A stretch of DNA of 64,000 nucleotides from an uncultured bacterium (GCA_937951485.1 CALEDJ010000010.1:1-64000), one strand, 5' to 3'. Shown: positions 8,810-19,376, counted from the stretch's first letter. A program made the numbers and translations. The notes: generated from the letters alone by a model not told the origin.

Positions 8810-11800
8810 GGTTTGTCCCGTCCGCCGAAAAGGTCGTATACCATCGGGATGATCAGCAGGGTCAGCACGGTGGCCGAGGAAAGCCCGGCCATCACGGTGA
8901 CGGCCATGGGACGGCGCATCTCGGCGCCCTCGCCCGACGCCAGGACCATGGGCAGCAGGCCGAGCACCGTGGTCACCGTGGTCATCAGAATGGGGCGCAG
9001 ACGTACCTTTCCGGCTTCGATTACCGCTTCGCGTTTCGTCCTGCCGCGAGCGCGAAGCTGATTTGTGTAGTCAACCAATACGATGGCGTTATTGACAACA
9101 ATTCCTGCAAGTATGATGCCGCCCAGGAAAACCATGATGCTCAAATCGGTGCCCGTCCATTCGAGGGCATAGGCCACGCCCACGAAAGCCAGCGGCACGG
9201 TGAACATCACCAGAAATGGATGCCACACGGATTCAAACTGGCAGGCCATGACCACATACACCAGGAACATGGCCAGCAGCAGCGCGAAGCGCAGACTGGC
9301 GTAGGAGGTTTCCAGTTCGCGGTTCTGACCGCCGAGCATGAAATAATAGTCCCTGGGTTTTTCCACATGGCGGACGGCGTCCTGGATGTCGCGGGAGACT
9401 GCGCCCAGGTCGCGTCCCTCCACATTGGCGGTGATGAGCACCACCTGCCGCTGATCAATGCGGCGGATTTCACTGGGGCCTTCCTGTTCGCGGATGCGCG
9501 CAACGGTGGACAAGGGAATGGGCAGGGGGCCGTCGGTGATGGACAGTTGCCGCAAGTCTTGAACGCTGCTGAGCATGGCCTTGTCGGTGCGGACGCGGAT
9601 GTCAATCTTTTCTCCGCGCCGGCTGAACCTGGTGGCGACGTCGCCTTGGATTTCCGTGCGCAGGCGCGCGGCGACCTGTCCCGGCGTGATGCCTTTTGCG
9701 GCGAGCAGTTCACGGTCCAGTTCAATGATGATTTCCGGATATCCGGGTTTTACGCTGAGTTCCGCGTCTTCCAGACCAGCGATGTTGCGCACCACCTCAA
9801 GGGTGCGCTGGCCCACGCGCCGCAATTCGGCGAGGTCATCGCCGACGATTTGCAGTTCGACGGCGGTTTTGAAACTGAACAACGTGGGCAGAGTGAATGT
9901 GATGGCCTCGGTCGAAGTCGCCATGATGCGCTGGCGTAACTCCTCGATAATCTGATTCTGGATCAGCGCATTCTTCTTCGGGTCTTTGAGCAGAATCGTG
10001 AAGCGCGCCACATTTTCGCCGCGGCCGGTTTCGCCGCCGCCGCGTTCCTGACCGATTTCCACCGTAACCGAATCCACAACAGGCATCTCGCGGACCACAC
10101 GTTCAATCTGCCGCGCGCGCTGCTCGGTTTCTTCCAGGCGCGTGCCGGCCCGCGCCTCCATGCGAATGCCAAATTCCCCCTGGTTCATGGGGGGAATCAG
10201 TTCCCGCCCCAGCCCCGCCATCAGATAACCGGCATGAACCGCCAGCCCCAGCACCGCCAACAGGATGATCGGGCTGAAGCGCAGGCTGTGTTCCAGCACG
10301 ACGCTATAGGCATAACGCAATGTGTTGAAAGCCAGGTCAAACGCATAGAGGGGCGCCCACAAAATGACTCTTAATACCATCTGTACGAGGAGAATGACGA
10401 CAAGAACAACAAGACACACAGCAAACAGCAGTGTGGTCAGCAGCGTCGCGACGGCGCGCAGCGCCATCTGGCAGAGATACAGCGCCGCCAGCAGCGGCAG
10501 AAACACGCCTGCGGCCACAGCGGCAAGCCATCCGGTAAAGGTGTTTTTTGCCGGAGCGTTCTTGATGGCGGTGAGACTCGGCCCGAATGTTTCCTGGGCG
10601 GCTGCGGCGGCATATTCGCCGATATATTTCAGGCCCAATGGCGCCAGGTGCAACAAGGCCCCGATGGGCCCGCGCCCACTTTCATCCCGGCTTTCGCGCC
10701 AGGCCCGCATTATCCACACCACCTCTTTTTGCGTGCGCAAGGCCATCGCCCTGCGCGACGCAATCAGCGGAATAAGAAACAACGCCACGAACAGCGAAGC
10801 CAGAAGCGAAAAGGTTACCGTCATGGCGAGGTCGCCGAAGAGTTGCCCGGCAATGCCCTCAACAAAAGCCACCGGAAAAAATACCGCCACCGTTGTCAGG
10901 GTCGAAGCCGTCACCGCTCCCGCCACCTCGCGGGTGCCGCGCTCCGCAGCATCGAGTACGTCGTCGCCTTCCTCCTTGCACCTGAAAATGCTTTCCAGCA
11001 CAACAATCGAGTTGTCCACAAGCATGCCCACGCCGAGGGCAAGGCCGCCCAGCGACATGATGTTCAGCGAAATGCCGCGCGAAAACATGGGCACAAACAC
11101 GGCGATGACGGAGATCGGGATGGAGACGCCGATGATGAGGGTGGACTTCAATTCACGCAAGAACAGAAACAGAACCATGAGCGCGAGCGCGCCGCCCACC
11201 AGCGTGGCGTTCTGCACTTCCTTAATGGAGCCGATGATGAAACGCGATTGGTCGCTGATGATGGTCAATTCCACATCCTTGGGCAATCGGTCCAGCAGCG
11301 TCCGTGTCCGGAACTGCACATCCTCCGACTGCGGCGGCCCGGGGCGCTGCCCGCGCATGGGCATGGCCCCGCTTTGCATAACGCTGTACGCCACGGATTG
11401 CTGGAGCCGTTCGAAAATGCCGCGTTCGCGCGGGAAACCCAGCAAATCTTTGACGGTATTGCACATGCGCACCGTGTTGGCGTCGCCCTCCTTGAACAGG
11501 TCAATGGCGACCGCCTCCCGTCCGTTGATCCGAACGATGCTCTGCCGGTCCTTGGTGCCCATGAATACGTCGGCCACGTCGGACAGGCGCAGTTGCCGTC
11601 CGCCGGGGGTGGTGATGATGCTGGCGCCGATCTCCTCCACGCTCCTGAATTCGTTGAGGGTTCTTACCAGATATTCGGTTTTCCCTTCCTGAAGCCGTCC
11701 CCCCGACAGATTGATGTTTTGTTGGGCCAGCCCTTCAACGATATGCTGGAGCGAGAGGCCGAGGCTTTTCAGGCGCATCGCGTCCACCAGAATCTCGATC

Positions 11801-12438
11801 TCTTCCTCCTGCCCGCCTTTCACGGTCACCTGGGCGATCCCCTTTTCGGCCTCGAGGTCGCTCTTGAGATGGCGTTCCGCTGCGTCACGAATGGCAATCA
11901 ACGCCGCGCGCTCGTCTTCTTCACTTCTCTGCGTAGTGGGATTGCCCTCCTCGGCCCTGGGCGTTATGGCTATGCGCATCACAGGGTCCAGCGTGGGGTC
12001 ATAGCGTAGAATGACAGGCTTTTCGGTCACTTCACGGGGGGGGTCGAAAAGGTCGAGGCGGTCGCGCACATCCTGTTGGGCCACATTCATGTCGGTGCCC
12101 CAGGTGAATTCCAGGATGATTTCCGACAGGCCCGGCGAGGAAATGCTGCTGATTTCAACCATGCCGCTGACGATGGCGAGCATTTCCTCCAGCGGACGCG
12201 TGACCAATTTCTCCACGTCTTCGGGGGCTGCGCCCTCATATTCCGTGCGCACCGTCAGGGTGGGGTACGAAATGTCGGGCATCAGGTTGATGGGCAGGTG
12301 CTGGTAGGAACGCCAGCCGAAGACCACAATGGTCAAAAACAGCATCGCCATCGTGACGGGACGCCGGATGGCGATACGGTATTGCTTTGTCTGTTGTTCC
12401 TGATCTTGATCTTGCTGCTGTTCAGGGGTGTCGGACAT
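8806..12438 (-). CDS. RND-family efflux permease with an extra hydrophobic central insertion
   Basis: About 1210 residues, some 150 longer than usual. It has RND signatures throughout: I-R-R-P-V-T-M-A at TM1, Y-E-G-A-A-P-E-D-V-E-K-L-V in the porter domain, and G-V-G-M-L-V-D-N-S-I-V-V-L-E-S-I in TM4. Residues about 626-703 form two long hydrophobic stretches between the two pseudo-repeats, where most pumps have only a short amphipathic helix. I chose the ATG at 12438. A GTG at 12471 is also in frame, but the protein homology begins after the ATG. It is the middle gene of adaptor-pump-pump, with an 82-base gap to the adaptor. Two different pumps in one operon recall MdtBC heteromers. Confidence 0.92.
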   Translation of the reverse strand: MSDTPEQQQDQDQEQQTKQYRIAIRRPVTMAMLFLTIVVFGWRSYQHLPINLMPDISYPTLTVRTEYEGAAPEDVEKLVTRPLEEMLAIVSGMVEISSISSPGLSEIILEFTWGTDMNVAQQDVRDRLDLFDPPREVTEKPVILRYDPTLDPVMRIAITPRAEEGNPTTQRSEEDERAALIAIRDAAERHLKSDLEAEKGIAQVTVKGGQEEEIEILVDAMRLKSLGLSLQHIVEGLAQQNINLSGGRLQEGKTEYLVRTLNEFRSVEEIGASIITTPGGRQLRLSDVADVFMGTKDRQSIVRINGREAVAIDLFKEGDANTVRMCNTVKDLLGFPRERGIFERLQQSVAYSVMQSGAMPMRGQRPGPPQSEDVQFRTRTLLDRLPKDVELTIISDQSRFIIGSIKEVQNATLVGGALALMVLFLFLRELKSTLIIGVSIPISVIAVFVPMFSRGISLNIMSLGGLALGVGMLVDNSIVVLESIFRCKEEGDDVLDAAERGTREVAGAVTASTLTTVAVFFPVAFVEGIAGQLFGDLAMTVTFSLLASLFVALFLIPLIASRRAMALRTQKEVVWIMRAWRESRDESGRGPIGALLHLAPLGLKYIGEYAAAAAQETFGPSLTAIKNAPAKNTFTGWLAAVAAGVFLPLLAALYLCQMALRAVATLLTTLLFAVCLVVLVVILLVQMVLRVILWAPLYAFDLAFNTLRYAYSVVLEHSLRFSPIILLAVLGLAVHAGYLMAGLGRELIPPMNQGEFGIRMEARAGTRLEETEQRARQIERVVREMPVVDSVTVEIGQERGGGETGRGENVARFTILLKDPKKNALIQNQIIEELRQRIMATSTEAITFTLPTLFSFKTAVELQIVGDDLAELRRVGQRTLEVVRNIAGLEDAELSVKPGYPEIIIELDRELLAAKGITPGQVAARLRTEIQGDVATRFSRRGEKIDIRVRTDKAMLSSVQDLRQLSITDGPLPIPLSTVARIREQEGPSEIRRIDQRQVVLITANVEGRDLGAVSRDIQDAVRHVEKPRDYYFMLGGQNRELETSYASLRFALLLAMFLVYVVMACQFESVWHPFLVMFTVPLAFVGVAYALEWTGTDLSIMVFLGGIILAGIVVNNAIVLVDYTNQLRARGRTKREAVIEAGKVRLRPILMTTVTTVLGLLPMVLASGEGAEMRRPMAVTVMAGLSSATVLTLLIIPMVYDLFGGRDKP

Positions 12439-12520
12439 GCCTAAGGAGCGCGCTTTCCTGACGGGCCGCACCGCAGCCGCGTCGTTGGGGGTTCATGTCG
12501 TACCTTGCCGGAGTCTTGCC

Positions 12521-13711
12521 TCATCCCGCGGCTACCGCGCGCACCGCTTCCGTGGTCACGGCGGATGCGTCGGGAAGCGTCATTTCGTCGCGAAGAATCT
12601 CATCCCGCGCATTGGTGACCATGACCGCTGATCCCGGCTTGAGGGTATGTTGTCCGAGCGTGACGAAACGGGTGTTGTCGTCAATTCCCGCAAGGATTTG
12701 CACGAAATTACTGTCTTCCAGTCCGGTTTCGACCTCCACGCGCTCAGCCACAAGCATCGGCGCGGCTAACGCTTTCTCGCCCGGAGTTTCCGGGACCTGT
12801 TCGCGCACGACCATAAGGTATTTCCGGGTGTTCTCTTCGAGAATGGCATCCTTGGGCACCACCAGCGCGTTTTCATGTGTTTCCATCACCAGCCGCACGC
12901 GGGCGAAGGCGGCCTCGCGCAATTGCTCCCGGTCCTCCGGATCGAAATCCAGCACTACTTTCACGGTACCGCTCATGGGGTCTACGCTGGGATTGATGCG
13001 GCGCACATGCGCGATGAACTCCCGGCCTTCCTTGGCATCAATGGTGACTTTCGCTTCCTGGCCAATCCGCAGCCGCGTCAGTTCCTTTTCCGGCGGACTG
13101 ATGGGCAGAACGAAGGAAGATGTATCCACAATGGAAAAAGCAGGCATGCCCGTGGTGACCAGCATCCCCTCCTGAATGTGCCGCATGGTGACGACACCGC
13201 TGATGGGCGCCGTGATGGTCTGATGGCGCAATTGCACCTGCTGCAAGTTCAGCATTGCTTTCGCCTGCTCATAGGCAAAACGCGTGTTGTCGCGCTCGGC
13301 GCGCGATCCAATGCCTTCCGCCAGACTTTGCTCAGCGATTTCGAAGGCGGTCTTATGCTGCTCCACGCTGACCATCGTCTGGCGCAGTTGCGCGTCGAGT
13401 TCTTCTTTGTCCAACTCCGCGATCACATCGCCTGCCTTGACCCTGTCGCCTTCTTCCACGAATACCCGCTTGCACAGGCCCGTGCCTTTTGATATGACGT
13501 CCACCCGACGCTCCGCATGGATGCGTGAAGTGGTTTCAAAATACGCGGAGATATCAGTCCGCATGGGGTAGTCGGCCTGAATCGGTATCAGCACTTCGTC
13601 GGGCGGTGTCGTGCTGGTGGGGTCAGGCGCTTTGCCCTGCGCCTGACTGCCGCAGCCCGTCAGCCCCGCAACCAAGGCCGCAAATATCATGCATATTGTC
13701 CCGTAGCGCAT
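12521..13711 (-). CDS. RND efflux periplasmic adaptor (HlyD/AcrA family lipoprotein)
   Basis: 396 residues. The first 20 or so form a lipoprotein signal ending L-T-G-C, so the protein is probably anchored to a membrane by Cys. It has a split biotinyl-lipoyl-like domain (V-D-V-I-S-K-G-T-G near residue 70, I-T-A-P-I-S-G-V-V near 170), a helical hairpin between the halves, and a beta-barrel region (E-K-E-L-T-R-L-R-I-G-Q). Adaptors of this kind link an RND pump to a TolC-type channel. No channel gene is in this operon, so it must come from elsewhere. A GGAGG site lies five bases before the ATG. First gene of the three-gene operon. Confidence 0.92.
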   Translation of the reverse strand: MRYGTICMIFAALVAGLTGCGSQAQGKAPDPTSTTPPDEVLIPIQADYPMRTDISAYFETTSRIHAERRVDVISKGTGLCKRVFVEEGDRVKAGDVIAELDKEELDAQLRQTMVSVEQHKTAFEIAEQSLAEGIGSRAERDNTRFAYEQAKAMLNLQQVQLRHQTITAPISGVVTMRHIQEGMLVTTGMPAFSIVDTSSFVLPISPPEKELTRLRIGQEAKVTIDAKEGREFIAHVRRINPSVDPMSGTVKVVLDFDPEDREQLREAAFARVRLVMETHENALVVPKDAILEENTRKYLMVVREQVPETPGEKALAAPMLVAERVEVETGLEDSNFVQILAGIDDNTRFVTLGQHTLKPGSAVMVTNARDEILRDEMTLPDASAVTTEAVRAVAAG

Positions 13712-14393
13712 TCATCCTCCAGAATCTGTGGCGCTTTCAGCGCGATATGCGACGCATCAACCCACAAAAGGGCTGCCTGAGATATCGGCACTCTTTTTCT
13801 TAATGTCAATACCCCTTTATCTGACTCCGCATCGCGGACGTTCCTCGATTAACCACCAATCCTCAAATCATACCCTTCAGACTATATTTCATTACAATCA
13901 GTTTCAAGGATTTTACCGTGTTCGCAGGCCCCACGGCCGCGAAACCGCCTTTCCCTATCCAAGTCCAGCATATCTAGCGGATCTCATCCGTCCAGGCCGC
14001 CACGGATTGCATCCCGCCGTTGCGTAGTATATCACGTGGAAGACGATTTGTGATAATCTTTTGCGCCTCACGAATGAATGCGATAATGGAAGCCTGCAAT
14101 CTGTTCTCTACCGGGTTTTTGAGCCGGTTTGCTTGACATATCCATTCAAAGGGTTCCAGGATGTGATGGGGGGGTGGACCTTGTGAGTGCGGAAGTGACC
14201 CTGTGTCCGGGACGCGGTCGCCATATCCGGTTGGACTGATCTAAATTGTTGACACAGAACGGCGAAACTGGCATGATGCTATGGTCTGAGAGTGTGCAAC
14301 CATGGAGAAGGAAACGCGTCGAAGACGGCCTGTGGGCATGCCGGCATCGAAATGGTGCGACGTCCGAGGACAAATGAGGAGGAGTCTTATTCC
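13712..14393. other. Divergent intergenic region between the efflux operon and the PKD lipoprotein gene
   Basis: About 680 bases, somewhat more AT-rich around 13800-13920. I see a promoter candidate at 14249-14277 reading right, and nothing that codes convincingly. The open frame that runs upstream from 14394 lacks a ribosome site, and the protein homology starts with the signal peptide. Confidence 0.5.
14249..14277 (+). promoter_or_regulatory. Sigma-70-like promoter for the PKD lipoprotein gene
   Basis: A perfect TTGACA at 14249-14254 is followed, after exactly 17 bases, by CATGAT at 14272-14277 (four of six matches to TATAAT). It lies about 115 bases before the start codon at 14394. Confidence 0.5.
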
Positions 14394-17300
14394 ATGAGTG
14401 GGAAGCGATGCTACTTTGCGGGGACGATCCTGACCTTGGCGCTTGCAGTGCTTGGCGCAGGCTGCATCGAAGATGTCGGCGTCGCGTTGCTTGTCACCCC
14501 CGACACGCTGAATTTCGGCATTGACACCAACAGACTGACGCTTTCTGTGTCCAGGAATGTTACGACAGCGGGTTCCGGGCCGCTCGTGGCGAGCGCCGAT
14601 GTGCCATGGATTATCATTGAGAATTGCACTGACAGTACGGAAAACTGCCTGCAATCGCCCATATTGAACCGTGCAAACATCGGGGTTCGGGTGGACCGTT
14701 CTCTGATGATGCTTGGAACGAATCAGGGCCATGTGATACTCGATGCCGGCCAGGCGTCCCAGAAGAAAATCCCTGTCTTTGCGGAAGATGTGCTCCAGGC
14801 CGATTTCAACGTTTCGGCACGGTCCCTCCAGGTCAACCAGGGCATAACTTTCACCGATACAAGCATCGCGGCGCCGGGGCAGCCGCCCATCTCACAATGG
14901 CAATGGGATTTTGGCGACGGCGCCACCAGCAATCTGCAGAATCCCATACACATTTACACAGAGGCGGGAGTGTATGACATCTCGTTGACGGTGATTTCCG
15001 GCCGGCGCCGGGAAACTATCCGCCGGGAAGCCTACCTCACGGTGGGAAGTATCCATCCTGTGGTTGATTTTTCGGCGTCCGCCACCCTGACCTATGAGCG
15101 CGACGAAGTGACATTTACGGACGTTTCCCGATCGTTCTCCGGCCCCATTACGCAGCGTCTTTGGGAATTCGGCGACGGCGCCCGCAGCACTGTGGAACGG
15201 CCCATCCATCAATACGCGAATCCCGGCGTTTACACGGTCTCGTTGACCGCGTGGAACCAATACGGAAGCGCCAAGACGACGAAAGAGGACTACATCGTGG
15301 TGCGGCGGCGCATCTCGCCGCGCGCCGGTTTCGCGATTTCCCAGACACGTCCGTTTGTGCTTGTGCCTGTCCAGTTCACAGACCTCTCCTATCCGGGAAC
15401 CGCTTCCATTGAGCAGTGGGTGTGGGAATTCGGGGACGGCATCGTCAGCACGGATCAAAATCCCGTTCATGTCTTCACCAATGTCGGCGTTTTCGAAGTA
15501 AAACTGACGGTCATTACCCGCCACGGGTATAACTCCAAGGTTTCGCCCATAGAGGTTGTCTATATGCCGCCCACGGCGGAGTTCTCTGCGGACAACCGAA
15601 ATCCCTCCACCAACGAACCGGTCCGGTTTACCGACCTGTCATTGCCGGGCATGTCACCGCTTGGCCCTGCCCAAGTGAACCGCTGGCGTTGGAATTTCGG
15701 CGACGGCGCCGGCAGCCAGGAGCAGAATCCGACGCATGCCTACACGCGGGAAGGCACTTTCACCGTCACACTCACCGTCGGCAGCAGCGATCTCCCGGAC
15801 GCCGTGACGGATACCATGGTGAAGAGGGATTACATCGTCGTCGTGGAACCGCCAAAACCGGATTTCACGGTCGCTACCGACAGCCCGTTCACCAGGGATG
15901 CCATTCAGTTCACCAACACCACCATTCCCGGCACGGAAACCCCGCTCCAATATGAATGGAATTTTGGCGACCCGGCGAGCGGCCCCGCCAATGTCAGCAC
16001 GAATCAGCATCCCACCCACGTATTCAATCAACCAGGCCTTTATGTCATTACCCTTCGGGCCATTACGCGGACCCGCAGTGTCAGCGTTTCGAAAGAACTC
16101 GTGGTGGATGCGCGCCCCGTGCCGAATTTCATTGCAGAGCCGACCCAAAGCACCATCGTGCAGCCGGTTCAGTTCACCGATACCACCGACACAACGAATA
16201 CCCGTCCAATCGAGACACGTCTGTGGCAATTCGGCGATGGCGCGGTCAGCGTCGGCCGCAATCCAACCCATCTGTATCAGACCCCCGGCACCTACACGGT
16301 TTCACTGACCATCACCTACAGCCACTCGGTGAGCGGCAGGGTCTTTACCGCCGTCGTCACCAAGAACAACTATGTGACCATCACCCTGCCCGTTCCGCCG
16401 ACCGCGGCGTTCTCCGCCGAAACGACCTGCGCCGTTTCGGGCGTGCCGGTCCAGTTCTATGATGAATCTGACCCCGGCTCCGCCTCGGAAATCGCAACAT
16501 ACCTTTGGGAATTCGGCGATGGCGCCACGAGCACACAGCAGAATCCGGTCCATACCTATGACAACCCGGGCAACTATACCGTGACGCTCACTGTCACCAC
16601 CGATCCGCGCCTCGCCCCCTATAACACCGATAGCGCCTCCGTCGAGGACCTCATCAATGTGGCCTTGGCTCGGACTGCACTGGATGATTACGTCAGCGCG
16701 GACCCCGATGGGTGGGACTATCAGATCATCGATTCCGGCGAGCAGGTGGTGAACCTGGGCTTCAGCCTGTCTTCCACCGTCAAAGTCTATATCGTTGAGT
16801 TGAGGTCACAGACGTGGCGGTCGCTAACCGACTACCGCGTGGTCGCCAACGATTCCGCCCAGTGGCGGCATTATTTGACAGTGGTTGAACCGGCTGTCAC
16901 CAGGGCCAATACGGGCTTGCTGTTCATCAACGGCGGGAGCAACAACAGTTTCCAGCCCACCCCCGACACCGCCGATAGCATCCTGCTCACGATCGCCGCC
17001 GCCAGTGAATCCGTGGTGGCCGACCTGAAGCAGGTGCCGAACCAGGCGCTGGAATTCACGCCGGAGGCAGGCCTGCGCACACGCTCCGAAGACGAGAGCA
17101 TCGCCTACACCTTCGACCAATTCCTCAATGAGTTCTCCATGACTGTTCCGGCAGCCGCAGCGGATGCGCCGGAACTGCCGCTGCTGGCCCAAAGCACATT
17201 ACACTCAATGAAAGCAACGGATGAAACATACACCTGGCCGCTCCTGCTGCCCATGGTGAAGAGCGCTGTGCGCGCCATGGATGCCATACAGGACATGTAC

Positions 17301-19376
17301 CGTGGACAGCGGTATTTGCGCGCCGCCCGCGCCAGCGGCACCACCAATCCCTCCGACCCGGTGCAGAATTTCTTCGTGACAGGCGGATCAAAGCGCGGCT
17401 GGACCACATGGCTCACCGCCGCCTACGATCGCGGTCCTGACGGACGCAACCGGGTCAAGGCGATTGCGCCCATTGTGATTGACGTGCTCAACATGGACCG
17501 GCAGATGGAGCACCATTTCAGTGCATACGGCTGGTGGGCCCCCGCCATCTACCCCTATGCCCAGGAGAAAGTCTTCGAGCGTTTCAACCCGATGCATCCG
17601 CAGTATGCCGCGGGACAGGCCCTGCTCAAAATCGTTGACCCCTATGAATACCGCTGCCGGCTGGACCTGCCCAAGTACATCATGAATTCCACCGGCGACC
17701 AGTTCTTCCTGCCCGATGCCGCCCAGTGGTACTTTGATCGACTGGAAGGCGAAAAATACCTGAACTACATCCCCAACAGCGATCACGGGCTGGGCGGCTA
17801 CTTGAATGCCGAGGACCCGAACAGCCCCGTATCCGGCTTGCTCAGTTTCTACGTGTCGGTGCTCAAGGATACCCAGCGCCCCCGCTTCTCCTGGACCTTT
17901 GACCCCGACGGCGCCATCACCGTGCAGACAATTACTGCGCCGCAGGAGGTCTCACTCTGGCAGGCGTATAATCCCGATGCGCGCGACTTCCGCCTCGACG
18001 CCACCGGCATCCAGTGGACGAAGCAGACCCTGACGGCGCAGTCGGGCGGCAAGTATCGGGGCGCTGTGGACGTGCCCGTACAGGGTTACCGCGCCTTCTT
18101 CATCCAGTTGAAATTCCGCAACGACGCGACCCCCAACGGCCTCTATCCCTTCATTTTCACCACGCCCATCCGCATTCTCCCGCAAGCGGCCGACGGATCG
18201 AATCTATACCCCCTCTTCGAAGGCAGGCGCTTTGACATCCCCGCGGGCTCCCGCGAGATTCCGTTGCTGGTGCTACGCGGATCGCCGCACGAAATGGGCC
18301 TTCAATACGGCCAACTCATGCAGACGGAGATCGCCGGATTCCTGCCGAACTTCCTCGAGGCCCTGCAGGCGGAATACCCCGATATGACGGATGCGGCGCT
18401 CGATGCCGCCTGGGCGGTCGTGACCGCTGCATATGATCCCGCCATTTCGCGCGTGGAGGAGGAACTGAACGGCATTGCCGAAGGCGCAGGACTCTATAAC
18501 CCCGCCAATCCCGGGAATATGGACGGGCTGATTATGCTGCGTCGCGCAAACATGGCACTGGTGCTCGCGCAATTGACCGGCAACGCCGTCGCCGCCACCC
18601 GCAGTGCCACCGCCGGCGGTGTCACCTACCAGAGCAACGGGCTGAACTGGTCGCTCAATCTCGGTCTTCAGGATTATCCCTGCCTGGTCTATTACATCCC
18701 CGCCATGGCCCAGGGATTCCCCCACCTGAATGTCACTTTCGCAGGAATGGCCGGCGCGCTCACCGGCGTCAATCTTGCCGGCATCGGCTTCTCTCTTGTC
18801 GGCGCACCCGACCAGCCGGGCGACCCTGACGCCTTTTCCATGGTCGGCAATCATGTCTCCCTGCTGTTCCGCGACCTGCTGTACGACGCGCGCAGTTCCA
18901 GAGAAGCCTTGACCATCGCTTTGAATACGATTCTTTCCGGTTCTTCGTTGGTCCGGCGGCAGCATGTCGTCATTGGCGACGGCCGATACCTGAGAAACAG
19001 TTTCAAGATCAAGACGCACATGCCGGACGGATTGTTTGGCATTCGGCTGTGGGGTGAAAATGACCCAACCGACGAATTCTTCCCGAAGATACTCCCGAAT
19101 CTCGTCTACAGCGGGCCGCGCAGCGGCGCGTTCGCTCCCAATGGCGTGGACGACGGCCCCGCCATCGCCATCCTGCGAGAAGGCTTGGGCGCCATCAATG
19201 ATCTGACGCTCACTGAGGTGAACAATGTCATGGCCGAAGACAACAACCTCGTGAATGTGGTGTACGCCTCGCCGTGGGACCTCGCGGTCTATGCGTGGGT
19301 GGCCTATGCCGACGGCGACACCCCCGCATCGCAGCAGCCCTTGGTGCGCATCAACCTGCACGACTATGTGCCCTGA
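14394..19376 (+). CDS. Multidomain lipoprotein: seven PKD domains, PqaA-like hydrolase, C45-like domain
   Basis: About 1660 residues. I place the start at 14394, after an AGGAGGAG site and directly before a lipoprotein signal ending L-G-A-G-C. Residues about 35-130 resemble a BACON-type sandwich. Residues about 135-745 hold seven PKD repeats, each with W-x-F-G-D-G (one is W-N-F-G-D-P) and Pro-x-H-x-Y/F. Residues about 755-1275 match the PhoPQ-activated pathogenicity-related (PqaA) alpha/beta-hydrolase family, with the probable nucleophile in V-T-G-G-S-K-R-G-W near 996. Residues about 1285-1660 resemble the C45 acyl-CoA:6-APA acyltransferase fold (R-G-S-P-H-E-M-G-L-Q-Y-G, then S-N-G-L-N-W), but the Cys expected about 20 residues before the L-N-W is absent. 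Probably anchored outside the inner membrane. Substrate unknown. A strong hairpin follows the stop. Confidence 0.85.
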   Translation: MSGKRCYFAGTILTLALAVLGAGCIEDVGVALLVTPDTLNFGIDTNRLTLSVSRNVTTAGSGPLVASADVPWIIIENCTDSTENCLQSPILNRANIGVRVDRSLMMLGTNQGHVILDAGQASQKKIPVFAEDVLQADFNVSARSLQVNQGITFTDTSIAAPGQPPISQWQWDFGDGATSNLQNPIHIYTEAGVYDISLTVISGRRRETIRREAYLTVGSIHPVVDFSASATLTYERDEVTFTDVSRSFSGPITQRLWEFGDGARSTVERPIHQYANPGVYTVSLTAWNQYGSAKTTKEDYIVVRRRISPRAGFAISQTRPFVLVPVQFTDLSYPGTASIEQWVWEFGDGIVSTDQNPVHVFTNVGVFEVKLTVITRHGYNSKVSPIEVVYMPPTAEFSADNRNPSTNEPVRFTDLSLPGMSPLGPAQVNRWRWNFGDGAGSQEQNPTHAYTREGTFTVTLTVGSSDLPDAVTDTMVKRDYIVVVEPPKPDFTVATDSPFTRDAIQFTNTTIPGTETPLQYEWNFGDPASGPANVSTNQHPTHVFNQPGLYVITLRAITRTRSVSVSKELVVDARPVPNFIAEPTQSTIVQPVQFTDTTDTTNTRPIETRLWQFGDGAVSVGRNPTHLYQTPGTYTVSLTITYSHSVSGRVFTAVVTKNNYVTITLPVPPTAAFSAETTCAVSGVPVQFYDESDPGSASEIATYLWEFGDGATSTQQNPVHTYDNPGNYTVTLTVTTDPRLAPYNTDSASVEDLINVALARTALDDYVSADPDGWDYQIIDSGEQVVNLGFSLSSTVKVYIVELRSQTWRSLTDYRVVANDSAQWRHYLTVVEPAVTRANTGLLFINGGSNNSFQPTPDTADSILLTIAAASESVVADLKQVPNQALEFTPEAGLRTRSEDESIAYTFDQFLNEFSMTVPAAAADAPELPLLAQSTLHSMKATDETYTWPLLLPMVKSAVRAMDAIQDMYRGQRYLRAARASGTTNPSDPVQNFFVTGGSKRGWTTWLTAAYDRGPDGRNRVKAIAPIVIDVLNMDRQMEHHFSAYGWWAPAIYPYAQEKVFERFNPMHPQYAAGQALLKIVDPYEYRCRLDLPKYIMNSTGDQFFLPDAAQWYFDRLEGEKYLNYIPNSDHGLGGYLNAEDPNSPVSGLLSFYVSVLKDTQRPRFSWTFDPDGAITVQTITAPQEVSLWQAYNPDARDFRLDATGIQWTKQTLTAQSGGKYRGAVDVPVQGYRAFFIQLKFRNDATPNGLYPFIFTTPIRILPQAADGSNLYPLFEGRRFDIPAGSREIPLLVLRGSPHEMGLQYGQLMQTEIAGFLPNFLEALQAEYPDMTDAALDAAWAVVTAAYDPAISRVEEELNGIAEGAGLYNPANPGNMDGLIMLRRANMALVLAQLTGNAVAATRSATAGGVTYQSNGLNWSLNLGLQDYPCLVYYIPAMAQGFPHLNVTFAGMAGALTGVNLAGIGFSLVGAPDQPGDPDAFSMVGNHVSLLFRDLLYDARSSREALTIALNTILSGSSLVRRQHVVIGDGRYLRNSFKIKTHMPDGLFGIRLWGENDPTDEFFPKILPNLVYSGPRSGAFAPNGVDDGPAIAILREGLGAINDLTLTEVNNVMAEDNNLVNVVYASPWDLAVYAWVAYADGDTPASQQPLVRINLHDYVP

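Noticed and set aside
5597-12009. Long open frames on the plus strand opposite the two RND pump genes
   Set aside because: They mirror high-GC codon bias on the minus strand, lack recognisable domains and overlap a complete efflux operon.
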